Shown piece after piece: positions 50,647 through 59,526 of a DNA stretch of 64,000 nucleotides. Each line of letters starts with the position of its first letter. Position 1 is the stretch's first letter. The stretch is from Streptococcus oralis (GTDB lineage Bacteria; Bacillota; Bacilli; Lactobacillales; Streptococcaceae), in assembly GCF_022749195.1 (NCBI RefSeq), contig NZ_CP094226.1, forward strand, positions 770,001-834,000, given 5' to 3'. The translations under genes and the position numbers were made by a program. The notes under the pieces are model-generated. The model was not told where the DNA came from. It searched no databases and saw only the letters and a program-made list of their open reading frames with translations.

Positions 50647-52029
50647 ATGGTAGGAAAAACGATTTTTGATAAATTATGGGACCGTCATGTCATCACAGGA
50701 GAAGAAGGGCAACCCCAACTCATGTATGTAGATCAGCACTATATTCATGAAGTGACCAGTCCCCAAGCTTTTCAAGGATTACGAGATGCAGGCCGCAGAT
50801 TGAGACGGCCCGACTTGACATTTGGGACCTTTGATCACAATGTACCAACCGTCAATATCTACGATATTCGAGATGTGATTTCTAAGGCTCAAATTGATAA
50901 GCTCGCTGAAAATGTTGAGGAGTTTGGGATTGAACATGCGGCCCACGGTTCTGAAAAGCAGGGCATCGTTCACATGGTTGGTCCAGAAACAGGACGGACG
51001 CAACCAGGAAAATTCATCGTTTGTGGAGATAGCCACACAGCTACTCACGGAGCTTTCGGAGCTATCGCCTTTGGGATTGGGACCAGTGAGGTTGAGCATG
51101 TCTTTGCTACCCAGACACTCTGGCAAGTTAAACCTAAGAAAATGCTGGTAGAATTCGCTGGTGTTCCTCAAAAAGGAGTTTACTCTAAGGATTACATTCT
51201 CGCTTTAATTGCCAAGTATGGCGTTGCTTGTGGTGTAGGATATGTGGTGGAATATCGTGGGCAAGCGATTGATGCACTGACCATGGAAGAGAGAATGACC
51301 ATCTGCAATATGTCCATCGAGTTTGGCTCTAAGATGGGCATCATGAATCCAGATCAAACTACCTATGACTATCTCAAGGGACGGGAATGTGTTCCAGAGG
51401 ATTTCGAGGAGGCTGTTGCTGACTGGAAGACGCTTGTCAGCGATGAGGATGCTGTTTATGATAAGGTTATCCGGATGGATGTCTCAGACTTGGCTCCTAT
51501 GGTGACCTGGGGAACCAATCCTGCTATGGGCGTTGACTTTGACAGTAGCTTCCCAGAAATTAAGGATATGAACGATGAACGTGCTTATCATTACATGGAC
51601 TTGGAGCCTGGTCAAAAGCCAGCGGACATTGAACTAGGATATATTTTTATCGGGTCTTGTACCAATGCTCGACTCAGTGACTTGCAACTGGCTGCTCGAT
51701 TTGTCAAAGGGAAGAAAATAGCTCCTAACTTAACTGCTATCGTGGTTCCAGGCTCTCGTCCTGTCAAACGAGCTGCTGAGAAGTTGGGCTTGGATAAGGT
51801 TTTCTTAGATGCTGGCTTTGAGTGGCGAGACCCAGGTTGCTCTATGTGCCTAGGGATGAATCCCGACAAGGTTCCTGATGGTGTTCACTGCGCTTCAACT
51901 AGCAATCGTAACTTTGAAGACAGACAGGGATTTGGTGCTAAGACCCATCTCTGCAGTCCAGCCATGGCAGCTGCAGCGGCTATCGCAGGGCGCTTCGTAG
52001 ATGTTCGGCAAATGCCAGAGGCCCAGTAA
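50647..52029 (+). CDS. leuC: 3-isopropylmalate dehydratase large subunit
   Basis: LeuC with LeuD isomerises 2- to 3-isopropylmalate using a 4Fe-4S cluster. The 460-aa protein has the cluster cysteines in IGSCTNARL and [13 protein letters not shown], and [21 protein letters not shown] lies 7 nt before the ATG. The cluster would be supplied by the suf system also in this window. Confidence 0.97.
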   Translation: MVGKTIFDKLWDRHVITGEEGQPQLMYVDQHYIHEVTSPQAFQGLRDAGRRLRRPDLTFGTFDHNVPTVNIYDIRDVISKAQIDKLAENVEEFGIEHAAHGSEKQGIVHMVGPETGRTQPGKFIVCGDSHTATHGAFGAIAFGIGTSEVEHVFATQTLWQVKPKKMLVEFAGVPQKGVYSKDYILALIAKYGVACGVGYVVEYRGQAIDALTMEERMTICNMSIEFGSKMGIMNPDQTTYDYLKGRECVPEDFEEAVADWKTLVSDEDAVYDKVIRMDVSDLAPMVTWGTNPAMGVDFDSSFPEIKDMNDERAYHYMDLEPGQKPADIELGYIFIGSCTNARLSDLQLAARFVKGKKIAPNLTAIVVPGSRPVKRAAEKLGLDKVFLDAGFEWRDPGCSMCLGMNPDKVPDGVHCASTSNRNFEDRQGFGAKTHLCSPAMAAAAAIAGRFVDVRQMPEAQ

Positions 52030-52038
52030 GGAGAGGAT

Positions 52039-52632
52039 ATGGAGAAATTTACAGTTTATACGGGAACGACCGTTCCTCTCATGAACGATAACATCGACAC
52101 CGACCAAATCCTCCCCAAGCAATTTCTCAAGTTGATTGATAAAAAAGGCTTTGGTAAGTACCTTATGTATGCTTGGCGTTATCTGGACGATAACTACACT
52201 GAGGATCCAGATTTTGTTTTTAACCGACCTGAATATCGTAAAGCTAGTATTCTCATCTCGGGGGATAACTTTGGTGCGGGGTCTTCGAGGGAACACGCAG
52301 CTTGGGCTCTAGCTGACTATGGTTTTAAGGTCGTGATTGCAGGATCTTTCGGGGACATTCATTACAATAATGAACTCAATAATGGCATGTTGCCTATTGT
52401 TCAGCCCAGAGAGGTTAGAGAGAAACTAGCCCAGCTCAAACCAACTGACCAGGTAACTGTGGACTTGGAACAACAAAAAATCATCTCACCAGTTGGAGAA
52501 TTCACTTTCGAAATAGATAGCGAGTGGAAACACAAGCTCTTAAATGGTTTGGATGATATTGGTATTACTTTGCAGTATGAAGATTTGATTGCTGCTTATG
52601 AAAAACAACGACCGGCCTACTGGCAGGATTAG
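52039..52632 (+). CDS. leuD: 3-isopropylmalate dehydratase small subunit
   Basis: The 197-aa LeuD carries the substrate-specificity loop, with [14 protein letters not shown] near the N-terminus and [26 protein letters not shown] precedes the ATG. It completes leuABCD; ilvE earlier in the window carries out the last transamination. Confidence 0.97.
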   Translation: MEKFTVYTGTTVPLMNDNIDTDQILPKQFLKLIDKKGFGKYLMYAWRYLDDNYTEDPDFVFNRPEYRKASILISGDNFGAGSSREHAAWALADYGFKVVIAGSFGDIHYNNELNNGMLPIVQPREVREKLAQLKPTDQVTVDLEQQKIISPVGEFTFEIDSEWKHKLLNGLDDIGITLQYEDLIAAYEKQRPAYWQD

Positions 52633-52658
52633 AAAAATAGAAAAGGAACTATAGAACT

Positions 52659-53438
52659 ATGACAAAACACATTCAATGGAACGGAACACTTTCTCAAGAA
52701 GGCTATGACATTTTAAAAGGTGAGGGCGGATGTATCGTTTGCCCCACAAAAGTTGGTTACATTATCATGACGAGCGATAAGGCAGGTCTTGAACGCAAAT
52801 TTGAAGCTAAAGAGCGTAACCGTAACAAACCAGGTGTTGTACTTTGTGGTAGCATGGACGAGCTTCGCGCTTTAGCACAACTCAACCCAGAAATTGAAGC
52901 CTTCTACCAAAAACATTGGGACGAAGATATTCTCCTCGGTTGTATCCTTCCATGGAAACCAGAAGCTTTTGACAAACTCAAAGCATATGGTGATGGCCGT
53001 GAAGAACTCATGACAGACGTTCGTGGTACTAGCTGTTTTGTCATCAAGTTTGGTAAAGCTGGTGAACAACTGGCTGCTAAACTTTGGGAAGAAGGCAAGA
53101 TGGTCTACGCCTCATCAGCCAACCCATCTGGAAAAGGAAACCGTGGTAAGGTAGAAGGAATCGGAGAACGTATTGAAGGAGCAGTGGACCTTGTCATCGA
53201 AGCAGACGACTATGTGGCATCTATCCAACCTGACAAAACGATTGAAACGCGCTACGAGCAAGGCGTGATGGTATCTATGGTCGATAAAGACGGCAAACTC
53301 ATCCCTGAACAAGGAGGAGATCGTTCAATCTCACCAGCTCCAGTTGTGATCCGTAAAGGGCTTGACATTGATAAAATCATGATGCATCTGTCAGATACCT
53401 TTAACTCATGGGACTACCGTCAAGGTGAGTATTACTAA
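52659..53438 (+). CDS. Sua5/YciO/YrdC family protein
   Basis: The 259-aa protein contains the Sua5/YrdC nucleotide/RNA-binding fold: GGCIVCPTKVGYIIMTSD at 22-39, KERNRNKPGVVLCGSM, and VYASSANPSGKGN. Sua5 makes threonylcarbamoyl-AMP for tRNA t6A, but this variant is divergent and the true t6A enzyme is probably elsewhere. It starts 27 nt after leuD with AAAGGAAC; cotranscription with leu is likely since the terminator comes after it. Confidence 0.85.
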   Translation: MTKHIQWNGTLSQEGYDILKGEGGCIVCPTKVGYIIMTSDKAGLERKFEAKERNRNKPGVVLCGSMDELRALAQLNPEIEAFYQKHWDEDILLGCILPWKPEAFDKLKAYGDGREELMTDVRGTSCFVIKFGKAGEQLAAKLWEEGKMVYASSANPSGKGNRGKVEGIGERIEGAVDLVIEADDYVASIQPDKTIETRYEQGVMVSMVDKDGKLIPEQGGDRSISPAPVVIRKGLDIDKIMMHLSDTFNSWDYRQGEYY

Positions 53439-53450
53439 GATAAAAAAAGA

Positions 53451-53498
53451 AGTCTAGTGTTAAGAGTCATTGAAGCTCCTAACGCTGGGCTTTTTTTA
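53451..53498 (+). terminator. Terminator at the end of the leu operon region
   Basis: A 17-bp stem: AGTCTAGTGTTAAGAGT with GCTCCTAACGCTGGGCT, every deviation being a G-T wobble, then T7. Confidence 0.9.
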
Positions 53499-53589
53499 GA
53501 AGTTCTTTTCTTTTTCTATAGGATATGATATTCTATATATGAAATATATAGTTTTTTATTCGAACATTATTATAAAAGGAGTAAGATTG

Positions 53590-53979
53590 ATGGATAAAAG
53601 AAAGCTTGGATTGGAAGATTTTTATGCTTGGTATCAAGAAAATAAAATAAGATTAAGAGAAGACGCATCTAAATATAGTATTTACAATGAACAATTACGT
53701 GAAGAATTTCTTAAAGAGTGCCCACTTGATAGAATTTTAACCATGTCTATCGATGAATATGTCATTGGGAAAGGAGCTCAAAGTAATTCTTTTTGTTACG
53801 GTCTTGAGAGGGGAAAATACAAATCCTTATTTATGGGAATTGGAGGCGGAGCTTCTCCTTTCCGTTTGGTTAACTATAATTTGCACCATGAACCTAAAAC
53901 GTACTTAAAAGAGGTGGAAAAAATAAAAAAGCTCGATAAGATAGAGATAGAACGAACAATGAGTAGGGTAAAACGATAG
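53590..53979 (+). pseudogene. 5' fragment of mcrB (MrcB-type N-terminal domain), fused to foreign tail
   Basis: ATG 53590 behind AAAGGAG opens MDKRKLGLEDFYAWYQENK. Up to GIGGGAS (53833-53856) the sequence looks like the start of McrB-type proteins with an MrcB-like specificity domain. The expected continuation KFGVYWNEKTKS is found 1.25 kb downstream, at 55109. Instead this frame runs on for 41 unrelated residues (PFRLVNYNLHH onward) and stops, giving 129 aa in all. The truncated protein may still be made. The call as a broken mcrB rests on the motif continuity and frame, and on my recall of intact homologues. Confidence 0.7.
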
Positions 53980-54005
53980 TAAATAAATAGATTGGAAGGG
54001 TGTAG

Positions 54006-54896
54006 GTGTATGAGATGGGAACGAAAGGGATTAGCAAGAAAGTTTTTGAGACAATTTTTTCAACGGCTTCAGTGGATTGTAGTAATGTTAATAGTGGTTT
54101 AGAAATGTTAATGCGCTATTATAAGGATGATATCCCTAAATCACCTCGATTTTTATATGATTCAGATGCGGTATACTTTTATAATTTTGATGAAGAAATT
54201 AAAGAACTGGATAATGATTGGCAAAGGAGAGATTTAGCAGAACGCGGAGATATTATGACTTCGATTTGGACTCCAATCACTTATTATTTAGACCTGAATA
54301 AAGATGGCAAGATATTAGCGAAAAATAATGCTGGTATCGATATAGTTCTTCAAAATGATGAAACTAGGAATAATGAGAAGCTTACTATTTTTAATTATTT
54401 GGCAGAACATTATGCATCGAGAGGAAATTTGTTGTTATTACCGAATATGACAAATAAAGCAGGAAAAAGAAATTTGAATCCTGATAAATTTATGATGTCA
54501 GAAGATAAACTTGATCAGTTTTTATACTATTGTTTAAAAGGGAAACTAATGGAGTATTTCAACAACAAGAAAAATTTAGTGGAATGGTTTTTTTCAGAAA
54601 GTTTAGAATGTATGTTTCTTCAAGGTTTTTTTCAACACTCATTAGAGGAAATTGAAAATCGTAAAGTTGCTATAGACAGAAATAATATAGAAATTAAAGA
54701 AAATAACATACAACGATTAATTGATAAATTTGAAATCTCAGATTATAAATATCGAGACTTTTCATTAGAAGATTGGAAGACGTATTTTGATAGATTGAAC
54801 AAAGTGATTGCGTATCGTAATTCAGTTGATATTAAACCTCACTTACCTTTAAAGTGGGATAAAAGAGATTGCTCAACAACAACTGAGGAAGTGTAA
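54006..54896 (+). CDS. Unrecognised 296-aa protein within the mcrB interruption
   Basis: The protein of 296 aa (GTG 54006, 5-6 nt after GGAAGGG) or 293 aa (ATG 54015) is soluble, charged and helix-rich, with no signal peptide or transmembrane segment. Features include DIPKSPRFLYDSDAVYFY, TPITYYLDLNKDGK and a C-terminal Asn/Ile-rich helix followed by HLPLKWDKRDC. I recognise no family. AT content is clearly higher than in the leu or guaC genes. Its position inside a restriction locus makes a defence-related or selfish role possible, but that is only context. Confidence 0.75.
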   Translation: MYEMGTKGISKKVFETIFSTASVDCSNVNSGLEMLMRYYKDDIPKSPRFLYDSDAVYFYNFDEEIKELDNDWQRRDLAERGDIMTSIWTPITYYLDLNKDGKILAKNNAGIDIVLQNDETRNNEKLTIFNYLAEHYASRGNLLLLPNMTNKAGKRNLNPDKFMMSEDKLDQFLYYCLKGKLMEYFNNKKNLVEWFFSESLECMFLQGFFQHSLEEIENRKVAIDRNNIEIKENNIQRLIDKFEISDYKYRDFSLEDWKTYFDRLNKVIAYRNSVDIKPHLPLKWDKRDCSTTTEEV

Positions 54897-54973
54897 ATCG
54901 TGATATCTAAGAAAAGAAAAATTCTTGTATTTGTATGGATTCTAAGTGAGAAAGATAAAAAGGAGGAACGACA

Positions 54974-55108
54974 ATGGCAACAATAGAAAGTGGAGCGAGA
55001 TTTGGGATTTCGCTGGTATTCCTAGTGAGTTTTGTGTTTATTGCGACATGTGTGTTTGTTATTTTCGTCCGCCGATGGACAGCCGCAAAACAAAGCGGAG
55101 GTTCTTAA
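54974..55108 (+). CDS. 44-aa single-helix membrane protein
   Basis: ATG 54974 follows AAGGAGG by 8-9 nt, the best ribosome binding site of this locus. The peptide starts MATIESGARFGISLVFLV; its helix spans about residues 9-32 and is followed by RRWTAAKQSGGS. It is in the same frame as the downstream mcrB piece, and its stop TAA directly precedes KFGVYW. It resembles small membrane partners or type I toxin-like peptides in general build only. Confidence 0.6.
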   Translation: MATIESGARFGISLVFLVSFVFIATCVFVIFVRRWTAAKQSGGS

Positions 55109-55183
55109 AAATTTGGTGTTTATTGGAATGAAAAAACAAAGAGTTATAAAGATCAAGCTAATAAAGTCATTCCTCTTTCAGAG

Positions 55184-56767
55184 TTGGATCATCTATTTAC
55201 TAAATTGAAAACAGATTTGTACGAAATTATTAAAGAAGGTATTCATTTCAAATTTGATAATCCGATTTTTGATATGAAAAAGTCTACGAATGAATTTATT
55301 GGGCGTTCTGCGGTAGTCACAAAACTACTTTGTATTTATTCTGAGAATCCTTCTTTTTTAGGAGTAAATATGAATAGTCAAAATGAATTTTGGAATAGGT
55401 TGATTCCCCAAAGCAATCAAGGAGGGCCCTATCGTCAGAATCATGAGATTTGTAAACTGTTTTCTAAAACATATCCTGAACTAGAATCTTCAATGTTGGG
55501 TAGTATTTTATTTGAATATTCAAAAGATTTTATAGACAGTGATAATAAGCAAGGAGAGAAAGAAATGTCTGAACAAAATAATATTCATCATCCCTTGAGT
55601 AATATCTTGTTACAATCCAAAAACCTCATCCTCCGAGGTGCTCCTGGCACAGGAAAAACTTATCTTGCTAAAGAAATTGCGGCAGAGCTAACTGGTGGTA
55701 ATGAAGATCAAATCGACTTTGTACAATTTCACCCATCTTATGATTATACGGATTTTGTAGAGGGTTTGAGACCGGTATCAAATGGCGATGGAGCTATTGA
55801 GTTTAGGCTACAGGACGGTATTTTTAAAGATTTTTGTCAGAAAGCAAAAGAAGCCCAATTGATTGGAGGACAAGATAATTTTGAGGAGGCTTGGGATTCT
55901 TACTTAGAATATATAAATGTTGCTGAAGAAAAAGAATATATAACAAAAACATCTTACTTATCTGTTAATAGTAGACAAAATTTGTCAGTAAATTATGATA
56001 GTGGTGTTCCAGGATGGTCACTACCTCGCAAATATGTTTACGAGTTGTATAAAGATAAAAATTATAATAAGCAAGAATACTACAAAAGTGGTGGAAAAAC
56101 TGTCCTAGAAACATTGAGAAAGAGATTTGGTTTGAAAGACTATGTTTCCCCAACAGAAATTGACACAGACAAGAAATTCGTTTTCATCATTGATGAAATC
56201 AACCGTGGTGAGATTTCTAAGATTTTTGGTGAACTCTTTTTCTCTATTGACCCTGGCTATCGTGGTGAAAAGGGAAGTGTTTCTACCCAATATGCAAATC
56301 TACACGAAACTGATGAAAAGTTTTATATCCCCGAAAATGTTTACATCATCGGAACTATGAATGATATTGATCGTTCAGTGGATACCTTTGATTTTGCTAT
56401 GCGTCGTCGTTTTCGTTTTGTTGAAGTTACTGCTGAAAGTCAAGTTGCTATGTTGGATAAAGAACTGGGTATCCATGCAGAAGAAGCAAAACTTCGTCTA
56501 AGAAGCTTGAATGCTGCTATCGAGAACGTTCAGGAGCTAAACAGTCATTATCATATCGGACCAAGTTATTTCCTTAAGTTGGAAGAAGTGGACTTTGACT
56601 ATGAATTACTCTGGTCTGATTATATTAAACCGCTACTAGAAGACTACTTACGAGGTTCTTATGAAGAGGATGAAACTCTGCAAACATTGAAAAAAGCATT
56701 TGATCTGACAAATAAAGAGCAAACAGTTCAGCAAGATACTGGTGGTTATGATGCGGATAACCGATAA
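55184..56767 (+). CDS. mcrB: McrB AAA+ GTPase, N-terminally truncated
   Basis: McrB is the GTP-driven motor of methylation-dependent McrBC restriction. Homologous coding begins at 55109 (KFGVYWNEK), just after a stop; 55184 is only a weak TTG. The AAA+ part is intact: Walker A GAPGTGKT (55637-55660), FVQFHPSYDYTDFVEG, Walker B FVFIIDEINRGEISKIFGELF, the nucleotide-specificity motif MNDIDRS and the arginine finger RRRFRF. ATG 55565, 8 nt after AAGGAG, would give a 400-aa protein with the motor alone, like E. coli McrB-S. The specificity domain is split off by the upstream insertion. Confidence 0.85.
   Translation: MDHLFTKLKTDLYEIIKEGIHFKFDNPIFDMKKSTNEFIGRSAVVTKLLCIYSENPSFLGVNMNSQNEFWNRLIPQSNQGGPYRQNHEICKLFSKTYPELESSMLGSILFEYSKDFIDSDNKQGEKEMSEQNNIHHPLSNILLQSKNLILRGAPGTGKTYLAKEIAAELTGGNEDQIDFVQFHPSYDYTDFVEGLRPVSNGDGAIEFRLQDGIFKDFCQKAKEAQLIGGQDNFEEAWDSYLEYINVAEEKEYITKTSYLSVNSRQNLSVNYDSGVPGWSLPRKYVYELYKDKNYNKQEYYKSGGKTVLETLRKRFGLKDYVSPTEIDTDKKFVFIIDEINRGEISKIFGELFFSIDPGYRGEKGSVSTQYANLHETDEKFYIPENVYIIGTMNDIDRSVDTFDFAMRRRFRFVEVTAESQVAMLDKELGIHAEEAKLRLRSLNAAIENVQELNSHYHIGPSYFLKLEEVDFDYELLWSDYIKPLLEDYLRGSYEEDETLQTLKKAFDLTNKEQTVQQDTGGYDADNR
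55551..55567 (+). promoter_or_regulatory. Internal ribosome binding site and start in mcrB
   Basis: AAGGAGAGAAAGAAATG lies in frame within mcrB, just before the AAA+ domain. It has perfect Shine-Dalgarno strength and spacing and would allow production of the motor without the N-terminal domain. Confidence 0.7.
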
Positions 56768-58055
56768 TCAGCATAGAATTGCTAAAGAAGACTTTGTCGC
56801 AGAATATCCCAAACTAAGTCAAGCCCTTCTTGATAGAACACTCTATAACCTTTATCGAGAGGACAATATCTTTATTTTCCCAAATGATTTGAAGCATTCT
56901 CCTGATTTGGATAAGGATCAAAAGATTATTGAAACTGTCAATCAGGAAATTAAGACTGGAAATGTGATTGGTTTTCTGGGGTGTGGTCAGGAAAGATTAA
57001 CGATTTCCTCTCGTTTTTCTGATGGAAGTAACGACCATTTTTTGAATTATCTCTTACAAAAGGTTCTCAATATCAATCTGACTAGTTTGGATGTCGGTCT
57101 ATCTCTAGAGGATAAACTCTATCAGCTTTTGATTTACCTCTTTCCCAAGTATTTACAAGCTGCTCTCAGAAAAGGTCTTTATAAGGAATACCAGAGATTT
57201 TCTCATAACGATAGTCATGTAAAGGGAGTGATAGATGTAGGAAATCATCTTAAGAGAAATGTTCCTTTTATGGGAAATATTGCCTATACAACAAGAGTGT
57301 TCACCTATGATAATCCACTCATGCAATTGATTCGGCATACGATTGAGTACATAAAGATTCAAAAAAGTTTCAGATCTTTGCTTGATAATAATCGTGAAAC
57401 TATAGCTGAAATTATCCGTGTAAGTCCGTCTTATAAACTCGCTGATCGTGCTAAGATTATCAGAATGAATAAAACGAAACCCATCCGACACGCCTACTTC
57501 AGAGAGTACAGAAAGTTACAGGAGCTTTGCCTGATGATCCTAAATAGAGAGAAGCATGGGTTAGGATATCAAGAGCAAAAAATCCATGGTATTCTCTTTG
57601 ATGTTGCCTGGCTTTGGGAAGAGTATGTCTACACCTTGTTGCCAAAATATTTTGTACATCCCAGAAATAAGGATAAGACGGATGGAATTTCAGTATTTTC
57701 TGTTGGGAAACGAAAAGTATATCCAGATTTTTATGACAGAGAACGAAAGATTGTTCTAGATGCAAAATATAAAAAACTGGAGTTCACTGAAAGAGGAATT
57801 AACCGCGAGGACTTGTTCCAGCTGATTTCCTATTCTTATATTTTAGAAGCTGAGAAAGCTGGACTGATTTTTCCTAGTATGGAGCAGTCAGTAAATAGTG
57901 AAATAGGAAAACTAGCTGGTTATGGCGCTCAATTGAAGAAGTGGTCTATCCAAATCCCTCAGAATGCCTCATCCTATAGTGCATTTTGTAAAATGATGGA
58001 AAACTCCGCAGAAATTTTTAAAGCGATTATTGATGAAGAAGTGGGGAGAAAATAA
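56748..58055 (+). CDS. mcrC: McrC nuclease subunit of McrBC
   Basis: McrC binds McrB and cuts DNA. The protein of about 435 aa starts at ATG 56748 or 56751, overlapping mcrB by about 20 nt. The PD-(D/E)xK nuclease site is visible as VYPDFYDRERKIVLDAKYKKL in the C-terminal third, preceded by WLWEEYVYTLL. It has no frameshift or stop, so the nuclease subunit is intact although its partner gene is interrupted. Confidence 0.9.
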   Translation: MMRITDNQHRIAKEDFVAEYPKLSQALLDRTLYNLYREDNIFIFPNDLKHSPDLDKDQKIIETVNQEIKTGNVIGFLGCGQERLTISSRFSDGSNDHFLNYLLQKVLNINLTSLDVGLSLEDKLYQLLIYLFPKYLQAALRKGLYKEYQRFSHNDSHVKGVIDVGNHLKRNVPFMGNIAYTTRVFTYDNPLMQLIRHTIEYIKIQKSFRSLLDNNRETIAEIIRVSPSYKLADRAKIIRMNKTKPIRHAYFREYRKLQELCLMILNREKHGLGYQEQKIHGILFDVAWLWEEYVYTLLPKYFVHPRNKDKTDGISVFSVGKRKVYPDFYDRERKIVLDAKYKKLEFTERGINREDLFQLISYSYILEAEKAGLIFPSMEQSVNSEIGKLAGYGAQLKKWSIQIPQNASSYSAFCKMMENSAEIFKAIIDEEVGRK

Positions 58056-58121
58056 TCTCTTCACTTTTTTGATATTTATATAAGCAATTCCCGAACAATA
58101 TAATTTGATTATTAAAAATAT

Positions 58122-58150
58122 TTGACAAAAACTGTACTTTGGTTTATAAT
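58122..58150 (+). promoter_or_regulatory. Perfect consensus promoter of guaC
   Basis: TTGACA (58122-58127), a 17-bp spacer and TATAAT (58145-58150). The leader of about 72 nt contains ATGC-GTAA-GCAT (58184-58195 region), a stem with a GNRA-type loop, and lacks a clear Shine-Dalgarno. Confidence 0.88.
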
Positions 58151-58228
58151 GTGTCAAGGAAACGTCGGAAAAAGGCGTAGGGATGCGTAAGCATAGGTAG
58201 GTCATTACAAAAGAAACGAGACATCGAT

Positions 58229-59215
58229 ATGTTAAATGAATTTCCAATTTTTGATTACGAAGATATTCAGTTGATCCCAAATAAATGTGTCATTAAAAGC
58301 CGTGCAGAAGCAGACACAAGTGTCACACTTGGAAATCACACTTTCAAACTACCTGTTGTGCCAGCAAATATGCAGACGATTTTGGATGAGAACGTAGCAG
58401 AGCAGCTTGCTAAAGGTGGATACTTCTATATTATGCATCGTTTTGATGAGGCTGGACGTATTCCTTTTATCAAGCGCATGCACGATCAAGGGCTCATTGC
58501 TTCTATTTCCGTCGGTGTCAAGGATTACGAGTATGATTTTGTTAGCCAACTCAAGGCTGATGCTCCTGAGTATATCACGATTGACATTGCTCATGGTCAT
58601 GCGGATAGCGTGATTTCTATGATCCAACACATCAAGAAAGAATTACCAAATACTTTTGTCATTGCTGGCAACGTAGGAACACCAGAAGCTGTTCGTGAAT
58701 TGGAAAATGCCGGTGCGGATGCAACAAAGGTTGGAATCGGTCCTGGTAAGGTTTGTATCACCAAGGTCAAGACAGGTTTTGGTACAGGTGGCTGGCAGTT
58801 GGCAGCACTTCGCTGGTGTGCTAAAGCAGCACGCAAACCGATTATCGCTGATGGAGGGATTCGTACACACGGTGACATTGCCAAGTCTATCCGTTTCGGT
58901 GCTAGCATGGTCATGATTGGTTCCCTTTTTGCAGGACACATCGAAAGCCCAGGGAAGACGATTGAAGTCGATGGGGAACAATTCAAAGAATACTATGGTT
59001 CAGCTTCTCAATACCAAAAAGGAGCATATAAAAATGTGGAAGGTAAGCGCATCTTACTGCCTGCTAAAGGGCATTTGCAAGACACCCTTACTGAGATGGA
59101 GCAGGACTTGCAAAGTGCTATTTCCTATGCAGGTGGACGCAAGGTTGCTGACCTCAAACACGTTGATTATGTTATCGTGAAAAACTCTATCTGGAACGGG
59201 GATGCATCCCACTAA
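58229..59215 (+). CDS. guaC: GMP reductase
   Basis: GuaC converts GMP to IMP with NADPH, recycling guanine nucleotides. The 328-aa IMPDH-family protein has the catalytic cysteine in GPGKVCITK and the flexible segment [10 protein letters not shown], which marks GMP reductase type 2 rather than IMP dehydrogenase; no CBS domains are present. Expression is driven by a perfect promoter with a structured leader. Confidence 0.95.
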   Translation: MLNEFPIFDYEDIQLIPNKCVIKSRAEADTSVTLGNHTFKLPVVPANMQTILDENVAEQLAKGGYFYIMHRFDEAGRIPFIKRMHDQGLIASISVGVKDYEYDFVSQLKADAPEYITIDIAHGHADSVISMIQHIKKELPNTFVIAGNVGTPEAVRELENAGADATKVGIGPGKVCITKVKTGFGTGGWQLAALRWCAKAARKPIIADGGIRTHGDIAKSIRFGASMVMIGSLFAGHIESPGKTIEVDGEQFKEYYGSASQYQKGAYKNVEGKRILLPAKGHLQDTLTEMEQDLQSAISYAGGRKVADLKHVDYVIVKNSIWNGDASH

Positions 59216-59242
59216 GAGACACTTAGTCCACCAATAAAAAAC

Positions 59243-59271
59243 TTGTTATTAGAGCAAATTTCTGTTATAAT
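59243..59271 (+). promoter_or_regulatory. Promoter of tRNA-Arg
   Basis: TTGTTA (59243-59248), a 17-bp spacer and TATAAT (59266-59271), 12 nt before the tRNA. Confidence 0.72.
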
Positions 59272-59282
59272 AAGACAAGTTT

Positions 59283-59354
59283 CCACCCTTAGTGTAATGG
59301 ATATCACGTAAGATTCCGGTTCTTGAGATGGGGGTTCGATTCCCTCAGGGTGGA
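59283..59354 (+). tRNA. tRNA-Arg (CCG)
   Basis: Acceptor CCACCCT pairs with AGGGTGG and the discriminator is A. The anticodon loop TTCCGGT carries CCG, reading CGG. The T arm is GGGGGTTCGATTCCC. CCA is not encoded. Confidence 0.92.
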
Positions 59355-59368
59355 TGTAAATAGCCTAA

Positions 59369-59392
59369 GAAAGCCTTAAATAAGGCTTTTTT
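59369..59392 (+). terminator. Terminator after tRNA-Arg
   Basis: AAAGCCTT pairs with AAGGCTTT, followed by T residues. Confidence 0.85.
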
Positions 59393-59442
59393 CTTTATAC
59401 TGTCCCTAAAATTGAAAATTGTCTTCTAAAAAATGCTCAATT

Positions 59443-59484
59443 TCCCTCTAGTCCCGTTTTAAAGTGACTCAGGGGGCTTTTTTT
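59443..59484 (+). terminator. Possible second terminator before rnc
   Basis: CCCTCTAGTC pairs with GACTCAGGGGG with one bulge, followed by T7; a TATAAT for rnc overlaps its end. Confidence 0.5.
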
Positions 59485-59526
59485 GTTATAATAAAAGGGA
59501 CTGTTATCAGTTAGAAAGAGGTTGGT

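Larger units (their letters stand above)
53857..55108. other. Approx. 1.25-kb segment interrupting mcrB
   Basis: The segment is bounded by GCGGAGCTTCT (53846-53856) and GCGGAGGTTCT (55095-55105), identical in 10 of 11 bases and both encoding a Gly-rich step. Removing 1249 bp would put the two mcrB halves back in one frame, leaving only a TAA codon (55106-55108) at the junction. The segment is AT-rich and encodes a 296-aa unknown protein and a 44-aa membrane peptide. No transposase, integrase or terminal inverted repeats were seen. Confidence 0.6.

Noticed and set aside
54010..54105. Alternative overlapping frame from ATG 54010
   Set aside because: It stops after about 30 codons, while the frame from 54006 or 54015 is open for nearly 300 codons.
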